Positions 14,191 through 21,300 of a stretch of 21,675 nucleotides of DNA are shown here, one piece after another. Both the position numbers and the translations under genes were made by a program. The notes beneath the pieces are model-generated. The model worked only from the letters and a program-made list of their open reading frames with translations. It was not told the origin of the DNA and searched no databases. Source of the stretch: Verrucomicrobiota bacterium (lineage in GTDB: Bacteria > Verrucomicrobiota > Verrucomicrobiia > Limisphaerales > UBA11358). Each line of letters begins with the position of its first letter. Position 1 is the first letter of the stretch. The stretch covers positions 1 through 21,675 of the forward strand of contig JAMFSG010000296.1 in the NCBI GenBank assembly GCA_026225155.1, given 5' to 3'.

Positions 14191-14493
14191 TTAATGACCA
14201 AGACGTTGTCGCCACTTCTTCGGATTTTGCGAGCAATGAAAAACGGAATAGATGACAATGACGCCTTTGGTTGGCTCGTAAAAAATCTCGTAGGGGAAAC
14301 GTCGCAAGAATGCGCGGCGAAATTCATCCACGGCCACGCGATAAATTTCCGGCTGACGTTGGATGGTTAGAATCCTGGCTTCGAGACAACGGAGAAATTC
14401 TTCGCCCAAGCCAGGTTCACGGCTTTCATACCAATTGTAAGCTTCCGCGATGTCATCATCGGCTTCGGGCGTGAAAATGACCCGCTCGATCAT
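14191..14493 (-). CDS. ParE/RelE-family toxin (second module)
   Basis: A 100-residue toxin from ATG 14493 with the family pattern VIFTPEADDDIAEAYNWYESREPGLGEEFL, a middle helix CLEARILTIQRQPEIY, the RRAFLRRFPYEIFYEP strand and IVIYSVFHCSQNPKKW at the end. The FPYEIFYEP and VFH strands are typical of the RelE/ParE superfamily; target not decidable from sequence. The ATG overlaps the antitoxin stop by four bases (14490-14493), and the toxin stop lies 25 bases upstream of dusB on the same strand. A longer frame to 14526 is possible but only overlaps the antitoxin. Confidence 0.88.
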   Translation of the reverse strand: MIERVIFTPEADDDIAEAYNWYESREPGLGEEFLRCLEARILTIQRQPEIYRVAVDEFRRAFLRRFPYEIFYEPTKGVIVIYSVFHCSQNPKKWRQRLGH

Positions 14494-14705
14494 TTTGCGC
14501 GGGCGTGATTTTTGACTTCCGCCCAAGTGCGCCCGGAATTCGGATGCTGCTGAAATTGCTCTTTGCGACGACGCAATTCGGCGCGCTTTTCATCCGAAAC
14601 CGGCGAAGCGGCATCTTCTTCCGCGATGCTGTCCCAAAGATCTTCCACCAGCTCGAGCCGTTCGGCGCGACCCAGTTTGAAGAGCGGTGCGAATTCAGTT
14701 TTCAT
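14490..14705 (-). CDS. Putative addiction module antitoxin (PF09720/TIGR02574 type)
   Basis: A 71-residue protein from ATG 14705. It has the family pattern of the 'putative addiction module component': LGRAERLELVEDLWDSIAEE followed by a helical, charged RAELRRRKEQFQQHPNSGRTWAEVKNHARAK. The WDSIAEE and GRTWAEVK words are strongly characteristic. It overlaps the toxin by four bases in the usual antitoxin-first order. Likely autoregulated together with the toxin, but no operator is evident in the sequence. Confidence 0.88.
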   Translation of the reverse strand: MKTEFAPLFKLGRAERLELVEDLWDSIAEEDAASPVSDEKRAELRRRKEQFQQHPNSGRTWAEVKNHARAK

Positions 14706-14834
14706 CCTGATGGAAACATAAATTGGCAAATCAGTTTTGCAAGCGTTGAAACACTTGGATCAAGTGAGAAACGCGAATAATTCTTGCCTTTGGCGGCATA
14801 ATCCGCAATTTGACGCGCAATCATTTTCACATTC

Positions 14835-15872
14835 ATGAATCGAAAAATTTTCATCGGCACGGACAGCGGCGCGACCACCACCAAGTTTTGCGCGGTCTGG
14901 GATAATGGCGAAATCGTCACCCATAAAGTGTTGCAGCGTTCCACCAGTTCGGAGAACGGTCGCGCGGCGGTCATCCAAGCGTGGATTGCGGGCGTCGGGG
15001 AATTTCTCGCGCAAAATAATCTGCAATGGGAACAGGTCGCCGGCGTCGGGCTTTCGATTCCCGGACCTTATGAACGTTACGGCGTTTTCAGCAAGACGCC
15101 AAATCTGCCCGCCAGTTTTGCCGGCTGGGATGTTTATACGGATTACAAAAACGCGTTGGAAAAACAGGTCGGCCACGCGATGCCGCTCATCGTCGGCAAC
15201 GACGGCAATTTCGGCGGCGTGGCGGAAGCGCAGATCGCCCGCGGCAAAACGCGCACGACCGTCGCCATGCTCATGCCCGGTTCCGGCCTCGGCTGCGCGT
15301 TCGTGGATGCCAACGGCTTGCCGCTCGATGGCGATACGCTCGCCGGTCTCGAAACTGGCCACGCGGCGGCGCCCGTGCATTTGTTGGGCTTGACCGGCAA
15401 ACCGTTTTCCTGCGGCTGCGGTCGCGATTGGGGCTGTTACGAAGCTTATACGACACTTTCGGGTCTGCCGCAATTGCTTGTGGAAAAATTAAAGAATTAT
15501 CCCGACCACGAACTCGCCAAGTCGCCGGCGACACCGAAAGAAAAAGCTTTTTCGCTGCGCACACGCGCGCAACAAGGCGATCCGCTCGCAGTGGAAATTT
15601 TTGATTTTCAAGCGCGCGTCATGGGTTTACTCGTCGCGAATCTTTCGATGACGCTGGACGCCGGCATCATGGTCATCGGCGGTGGATTGATGGATACCGA
15701 AGTGACCACCGATGCGTTTCGCGAGCGTTATCTGCGCATCATCCGCGAGACAGCCAAGCCGTATCTTTGGCCGCCGCAACGCGACACGATCAAGATCATT
15801 CCCGCCGTGCTCGGCGAACTTTCCCAAGCCATCGGCGCGGCACTCGTGGCGATGTATCAGAGCAAGAAATAA
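14835..15872 (+). CDS. ROK-family sugar kinase (glucokinase-like)
   Basis: A 345-residue ROK kinase that likely phosphorylates a hexose with ATP in the cytoplasm. Visible marks are the phosphate-binding GTDSGATTTK at the start, VGLSIPGP, the catalytic aspartate D123 in VGNDGNFGG, the MPGSGLGCAFV nucleotide loop, the ExGH motif (E173, H176), and zinc ligands C193, C195 and C201 in CGCGRDWGCYEAY. No N-terminal helix-turn-helix is present, so it is an enzyme rather than a NagC-type repressor. Substrate within the hexoses is not decidable. The start is ATG 14835, and the gene ends eight bases before a long inverted repeat. Confidence 0.92.
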   Translation: MNRKIFIGTDSGATTTKFCAVWDNGEIVTHKVLQRSTSSENGRAAVIQAWIAGVGEFLAQNNLQWEQVAGVGLSIPGPYERYGVFSKTPNLPASFAGWDVYTDYKNALEKQVGHAMPLIVGNDGNFGGVAEAQIARGKTRTTVAMLMPGSGLGCAFVDANGLPLDGDTLAGLETGHAAAPVHLLGLTGKPFSCGCGRDWGCYEAYTTLSGLPQLLVEKLKNYPDHELAKSPATPKEKAFSLRTRAQQGDPLAVEIFDFQARVMGLLVANLSMTLDAGIMVIGGGLMDTEVTTDAFRERYLRIIRETAKPYLWPPQRDTIKIIPAVLGELSQAIGAALVAMYQSKK

Positions 15873-15879
15873 AAATTCG

Positions 15880-15993
15880 ACAGAAGGCCACGAAGGGAAC
15901 GAAGTTATGTTTGAATTAGGAAAGCAAGAATGAAGGAATTTCCTGTGTTCCTGCTTTCCTTATTTGAACTTCGTTTTCTTCGTGGCCTTCTGT
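15880..15993. repeat. Nested cruciform-forming inverted repeat of 114 bases
   Basis: The outer arms acagaaggccacgaagggaa... (15880-15906) and its inverse (15967-15993) match at 25 of 27 positions. An inner stem pairs aggaaagcaagaa (15918-15930) with ttcctgctttcct (15948-15960), and a palindrome aggaatttcct lies at the centre. The outer arm carries the repeated words cgaagg/cgaag. It lies eight bases downstream of the ROK kinase and could act as a strong terminator or a folding RNA element. From 15994 to 16060 a further short-period stretch (attcgtg words) precedes the next gene. Confidence 0.9.
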
Positions 15994-16060
15994 AAAAATT
16001 TTTCGTGCGCGTTTTTTCATTCGTGCCAATTTGTGAAATTCGTGTAAAAATCCTTTGCCC

Positions 16061-16657
16061 ATGAACGAATGGAACATCCAGTCCCGCGCCCACGCGTGCG
16101 AAGCGTGCACGCAGCCGTTTGCCGACAAACAGCCGTATCACACCATCCTGCTCGACGAAAAAGCCGGCCTGCGCCGCTCCGATATTTGCGAGCCGTGCTG
16201 GCAGAAAAATTTCGCCACGAACGCGACCAGCCGCGCCGGTTTCATTTCGCATTGGCAGGGAATTTTTGAAGTGCCGCCGCCCGTCGTTGACGCCATCCAA
16301 AAAGAAACCGCCGAAACGCTGCTGCGCAAACTCATCGAGCAAAACGATCCGGCTCACGCGCCCGCCGCCTACATTCTCGCCGTCATGCTCGAACGCAAAC
16401 GGCTGCTGAAAGTGAAAGAGCAAATCAAGCGCGACGGCCAGCGCATCTTCGTTTACGAACATCCGAAGACCGGCGACATTTTCACCATCGCCGATCCCGA
16501 TTTGCATTTGGATCAACTCGAACAAGTCCAGCAAGACGTCGCGAATTTATTGGAGCATGGATTAAATCCACCGACGACAGCGAATGAAAATTTAGTTCCG
16601 GCTGCGGTGGAAAATTCCGTGGCTGAAAATGAAACAATGCCGCAGCCAATTGCGTAA
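16061..16657 (+). CDS. CxxC-CxxC zinc-ribbon-like protein, unknown function
   Basis: A 198-residue protein from ATG 16061. The N-terminal region has two CxxC pairs (C13-x2-C16 and C43-x2-C46), as in a treble-clef or zinc-ribbon metal site, then a helical middle (VVDAIQKETAETLLRKLIEQN; AAYILAVMLERKRLLKVKEQI) and a polar, low-complexity C-terminus (TTANENLVPAAVENSVAENE). The family is not one I can name; it looks like a conserved hypothetical of this bacterial group. It precedes a membrane protein by two bases and rnc further on, so the three may form one unit with RNA-related context. Confidence 0.75.
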   Translation: MNEWNIQSRAHACEACTQPFADKQPYHTILLDEKAGLRRSDICEPCWQKNFATNATSRAGFISHWQGIFEVPPPVVDAIQKETAETLLRKLIEQNDPAHAPAAYILAVMLERKRLLKVKEQIKRDGQRIFVYEHPKTGDIFTIADPDLHLDQLEQVQQDVANLLEHGLNPPTTANENLVPAAVENSVAENETMPQPIA

Positions 16658-16659
16658 TC

Positions 16660-16971
16660 ATGAATTCGGCAAATCCAAAAGTGCATTGGGTTCGCTGGAT
16701 AATTATAATTGGCTCTATTTGTGCAATTTTAAGCATTTCTGCTTTTGGTGTTATTTGTTTCTTCGCGATTTCAGATAATCTGCGTGCCTTTCGGTTTTAC
16801 ATGGAACCGGTTGGTTTGACGCTGTTGATAACGTGGCTCGGGACATTGATTTGTGGTATCAGCCTTCGCAAACATCGCAAAAAAATCGGGTTAATTTTTA
16901 TAGCAATTCAATTTAGTATTTTAATTTTGTCTTTAGTAATTCCTTGGTTGCTAATTTTTGGCTTAATATGA
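16660..16971 (+). CDS. Small membrane protein, unknown
   Basis: A 103-residue protein with three predicted membrane spans: WIIIIGSICAILSISAFGVI, YMEPVGLTLLITWLGTLIC and IGLIFIAIQFSILILSLVIP. Basic residues (RKHRKK) lie between spans 2 and 3. No family recognised. It starts two bases after the CxxC protein's stop, and its own stop overlaps the rnc ATG by four bases (16968-16971). Its codons are visibly AT-richer than both neighbours, as is common for small membrane inserts. Confidence 0.75.
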   Translation: MNSANPKVHWVRWIIIIGSICAILSISAFGVICFFAISDNLRAFRFYMEPVGLTLLITWLGTLICGISLRKHRKKIGLIFIAIQFSILILSLVIPWLLIFGLI

Positions 16972-17681
16972 CTCCGATTTCCCTATCTGATTTTGCCAAG
17001 CTTCAAATCCGTCTCGCCTACAAATTCCGCGACGAAAATTTTCTGTGCCTCGCACTCACGCATCCGTCCATCACGCACGAAGCGAATTCGCCGTCGCAAC
17101 ACAATCAGCGATTGGAATTTCTCGGCGACTCGGTTCTCGGCCTGGTGCTTTCGCGCGAGCTTTATGAAAAATTTCCCGATGCCGACGAAGGCACGTTGAC
17201 CAAATCGCGCGCAAAATTGGTGAACGCCGTTTCACTCGCCGCGCACGGAAAAGCGCTCGACCTCGGCGCGCACCTGATTTTGAGTCGCGGCGAAGAAAAC
17301 ACCGGCGGCCGCGAACGCGCGTCCGCGCTGGCCGATGCGTTTGAAGCTTTGCTCGGCGCTATTTTTCTCGACGCCGGTTTTGACGTCGCGCGCGAATTTA
17401 TTTTGCGCGAATTCGCCGCCGAAATCAGCGAACTGACTTTGCCCAGCGGCATCGAAAATCCCAAAGGTGAATTACAGGAATTGCTGCAATCGAAATCGCC
17501 GAGCGCGCCGCAGTATCAACTCATTTCTGCCGACGGCCCGGATCACGACCGCAATTTCATCTGCGCCGTTTTGCACGATGGATTGGAATTGGCGCGCGGC
17601 TCCGGCAAAAGCAAAAAAGCCGCCGAAAGCGACGCGGCGGTGGCGGCGTTGAAAAATTTGAAAGAAGAAAAGTCGGTCTAG
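16968..17681 (+). CDS. rnc: Ribonuclease III
   Basis: Double-strand-specific endoribonuclease that processes rRNA and structured transcripts. The catalytic domain has the signature NQRLEFLGDSVL (residues 46-57, with E50 and D54) and the second acidic pair D123/E126 in ADAFEALLGAIFLDAGF. A C-terminal dsRNA-binding domain starts near residue 163 (NPKGELQELLQSK; KKAAESDAAVAALKNL). Length 237 is normal. The ATG at 16968 is chosen over an earlier in-frame start because it gives the expected N-terminus and forms an ATGA overlap with the upstream membrane gene, implying translational coupling. Confidence 0.95.
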   Translation: MTPISLSDFAKLQIRLAYKFRDENFLCLALTHPSITHEANSPSQHNQRLEFLGDSVLGLVLSRELYEKFPDADEGTLTKSRAKLVNAVSLAAHGKALDLGAHLILSRGEENTGGRERASALADAFEALLGAIFLDAGFDVAREFILREFAAEISELTLPSGIENPKGELQELLQSKSPSAPQYQLISADGPDHDRNFICAVLHDGLELARGSGKSKKAAESDAAVAALKNLKEEKSV

Positions 17682-17682
17682 T

Positions 17683-17781
17683 TTTGTCACACAGAGATAC
17701 AGAGGACACAGAGAATTTCTGGCATCCAAAGTTCGTTCTAAATTGTTTTCCTCTGTGTGCCCTGTGTCTCCGTGTGACAAA
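17683..17781. repeat. Long inverted repeat of CACAGAG words at convergent junction
   Basis: Left arm 17683-17713 and right arm 17751-17781 are inverted copies, 31 bases with about four mismatches, around a 37-base loop. The arms are made of cacagag/cacagg words. The element fits almost exactly between the rnc stop (17681) and the nifU-like stop (17785) and could be a bidirectional terminator. Confidence 0.88.
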
Positions 17782-17784
17782 CTT

Positions 17785-18264
17785 CTAATCCAAAAACGTC
17801 AGCTTCACGCCTTCTTTTGGTTTGGAAAAACTGTCGAGTAGATTTGTGCCGGAACTGGGCGTGGAAATTTTTTCAATTTTTATTTCCGCTTTTTCCGGTT
17901 CGAGCGCGGAACGCAGCGCGCCTTCGACGAGTTGCGCACAATGGATTTTCATCGGCGGCAACGGGCCAAGTTCGCCTGCGAGTTCTTCGGTTTTTAGTGC
18001 AAGCGCTTCTTCGGCGGTTTTGCCGCGGATCAATTCCGTCGCCAGACTCGCGACGGCGATGGCCGTTTCGCAGCCAAAAGATTGAAACGTCGCGCGGTCA
18101 ATAACGCGTTTGCCGTTCTGCTCTTTGAACTTCACCCAGAGCCGCAACATCTCGCCGCAATCGGCATTGCCGACGGTGCCGATGGAATCCGCGCCGGTCA
18201 TCTCGCCCATGTTCTGCGGATTGGCGAGCGCGGCCTGGATGCGTTTTTGCAAATCGTCGTTCAT
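17785..18264 (-). CDS. NifU/IscU-like iron-sulfur cluster scaffold protein
   Basis: A 159-residue protein from ATG 18264 of the IscU/NifU N-terminal family that receives sulfur and iron to assemble clusters. The three ligand cysteines are present: C36 (NADCGEM), C65 (QSFGCETAIA) and C109 (MKIHCAQL). The Asp that normally follows the first cysteine (CGD) is Glu here (CGEM). A ~40-residue lysine- and serine-rich extension after the fold (EKISTPSSGTNLLDSFSKPKEG) is unusual. No other iscS/iscA-type genes are adjacent. Divergent from the subtilase gene across 83 bases. Confidence 0.88.
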   Translation of the reverse strand: MNDDLQKRIQAALANPQNMGEMTGADSIGTVGNADCGEMLRLWVKFKEQNGKRVIDRATFQSFGCETAIAVASLATELIRGKTAEEALALKTEELAGELGPLPPMKIHCAQLVEGALRSALEPEKAEIKIEKISTPSSGTNLLDSFSKPKEGVKLTFLD

Positions 18265-18312
18265 GGCTTTCACATTACACCGGCGCGGAAAAATTGCGAG
18301 CCGCTATGTCAC

Positions 18313-18341
18313 TTGCTGAAAGCGCATTCACGGCGTATTGT
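18313..18341 (+). promoter_or_regulatory. Candidate promoter of the subtilase gene
   Basis: TTGCTG (18313-18318) and TATTGT (18336-18341) are separated by 17 bases. The -10 box ends only six bases before the ATG, so transcription would start at or next to the start codon, suggesting a leaderless mRNA. The consensus match is partial. Confidence 0.3.
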
Positions 18342-18347
18342 CGCAAG

Positions 18348-21300
18348 ATGAAACCCAGTAGCTTGTTCCGTGCTGGCGGCCTTGCCCTGACCGCTGCTTT
18401 TGTTTTGATGAGCATTTCCAGCTTTGGTCAAACCAAGGAAATCCATTTGCGCAACGGTTTGATCACCACGACTCCATCCGCAAAAAATGCCGCCCAGTCA
18501 AAAATTTCCACCGCCGCAATTCCGGCGTCCGGGCTTTTTCTGATTCAATTTGAAAATCATTTGTCGGCGGCGGAACGCGCGCAATTGCAGGCACTTGGCG
18601 TGAAATTAATTCAATACGTTCCCGACGACGCCTTCATCGCGCGGTTGGAAAATATTTCGCCGCAAACGATTCAAGCTTTAAGTTTTGTTCGCTACGTCGG
18701 TGCGTATTCGGCGAATTACAAAATCCATCCGCAATTATCGGCGCTTGCAAATAACGCGTTGCTCAAAAATCAAAACGTGACGACGAACATCAATGTCTTG
18801 ATTTCGCCCGAAGCGACGGCGGCGGAAATCGCCAGCGTCAAATCTTTGTTCGCAACGATTCAGCACGAAAGCAGTTTGCGTTTGGGCACAGTTTTGCGCG
18901 GCGAATTGAAACTCGCAAATTTGTCCGCGCTGGCGCAATCGGATTCCGTGCTGTGGATTGAATCCGCGCCGAAACGAAAACTCGTGGACGAAGCGGCATC
19001 AAAAATTGTCGGCGGCGATGACGGCCAAGTCGCCACGCCGACGGTCACGGAACAGATGGGTTTCGACGGAAGCGGCGTGACGGTTTGCGTGGCGGACACG
19101 GGTTTGGACACGGGCAACACGAACACGATGCATCCCGATTTGCGCGGTCGCGTGAAAGGCTTTCAATTTTACGGCGAACTGACGGACGGCTCGGATGGTT
19201 ATGGCCACGGCACACATTGCGCGGGCATCGTCGCGGGCAATGCGGCCACCGGCGAAACCGATCCGGATACGGGACAATTTTACGGACTCGGCGTCGCGTC
19301 GGGCGCGAGTCTTTTTATCGAACGTATTTTTGACGAGGACGCGAACGAGGTCAGTCCGTTTCCGAGCGACACGACGTTGACGACGGACGGCGTGCGCGCG
19401 GGTTCGCAGATCGGCGCGAACAGTTGGGGCAATGATGTGCAAGGCGCTTACGATATTGATGCGGCGACGTTTGATGAATTGGTGCGCGACGCCGATCCCG
19501 GCACGCCGGGCGATCAACCTTACATTTTGGAATTTTCCGCGGGCAACGCCGGTCCGGGTTCAGAAACGATGGACAGTCCGGCTTCGGGCAAAAATGTCAT
19601 CGCTACCGGCGCGTCGGAAAATACGCCGGGCACGCTCGCGGAAACTTACGGCCTTTACGCGGACGGTTCGGACACGATGGCAGATTTTTCCAGTCGCGGC
19701 CCGACCGAAGACGGCCGCATCAAACCGGATTTGGTGACGCCGGGAACTTGGATCGCGTCGCTCGCTTCTTCGGTCGCGCCTGATGAAGCGTCCATCGCGT
19801 GGAGCGCGATTGATGATTATTACGTTTACATGGGCGGCACGAGCATGTCCGGTCCGCACGCGGCGGGCGCGGCGGCAATTTTTGTGCAGTATTACAAAAG
19901 TTTGCATACGAACGCGATTCCGTCGCCCGCGCTCGTCAAAGCGGCGTTGATCAATTCCGCCGAAGAACTCGACGAAGCAAACGGCGGACCGGGACCGATT
20001 CCGAACAACGACGAAGGCTGGGGCCGCGTGACGTTGACGAACCTCATTGTCACCAATTTCAACGATGCGCCGCGCTATTTTCAATTTCTCGATCAAACCG
20101 TTTTGCTGACGAGCGGACAAGTTTATGAACAGCACGCGATCGTCCGCAGTTCGGGTGAGCCATTGAAAATTATTTTGGCTTACACGGATGTCGCGGGATT
20201 TCCGGGCGCGATTCCGGCGCTCGTGAATGATCTGGATTTGGAAGTCGTCGCGCCGGACGGAACGCTGTATCGCGGCAATCAATTTTCCGGCGGCGAATCC
20301 GTGCCGAACGCGCCGTCGCCCGATACGATCAATAATGTCGAAGGCGTGAATCTTTCGCATCCGATTCCCGGCGATTATCTCGTGCGCGTGCGTGCGAGCA
20401 ATGTCGCCGAAGACGCGCGGCTGGACACGGCGGCGATTGACCAGGATTTTGCGCTCGTCGTTTCCGGCGATCTCGCACGACCGAATGGCGGAATCATTTT
20501 GCTCGATCGCACGAATTACACCGCGCCCGGCGTCATCAACGTGGAAGTTTTTGATGCGGCGAAAGCGGCGAACGCATCCGTGAATGTGCTCGTGAAAAGT
20601 TCGACCGAACCGGCGGGCGAAACTTACGCGCTTGTGGCGGCTGGAAATTACGGAGCGTTCACAGGCGCGGTAACAACTGTGACTGGCACAGCAACCGTTG
20701 ATGGCAAATTGGAAATCCACAACGGCGACACGATTGAAGCCGATTATACCGACAGTTCCAGCACGTTGCGAACGGCGACGGCGACGGCAGATTTGATCGC
20801 ACCGACTTTGAGCAACGTCGCGGTGACGACGGATCTTGGCGTCATCACGATCACCTGGCAAACCAGCGAGCCGGCCAATTCCATCGTGCATTTCGGCACG
20901 AATGTTTTGAATCTGAATTCCGCCGTCACCAATTCTGATTTGGTCACGAGCCATTCGATTAAAATCGGCGGACTCGTCGCGGGACGGACTTATTATTTTT
21001 ACGTCAGCTCATCCGATCCGGCGGGCAACACCGCGACCGCAAATAATTCCGGCTCGTATTTCAGTTTCATTGCCGTCGCGACGCCGACCGTTTTGATGGT
21101 GGACGATTACGACACGGCGGCGGAAGACGCCGATGGTTCAACCGTGATTCCTGATAGCGTTTATACGAACGCGATCGCCGCCGCCGGTTTCAATTACAGT
21201 TTTTGGAAAGTGACCGATCGCGGTTCGCCGACGCTCGCGGATTTGCAGCCGTTTCAAATCGTCATCTGGCGCACGACCGACGACATCATCAACTACGGCG

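Noticed and set aside
14166..14327. N-terminal extension of dusB by 54 codons
   Set aside because: It would overlap the toxin gene and adds residues unlike any Dus N-terminus; ATG 14165 gives the usual beginning.
19560..20954. 464-codon open frame on the minus strand
   Set aside because: It lies opposite the intact subtilase gene and is arginine-, isoleucine- and valine-rich in the manner of antisense translation of GC-rich codons; no domain is recognisable.
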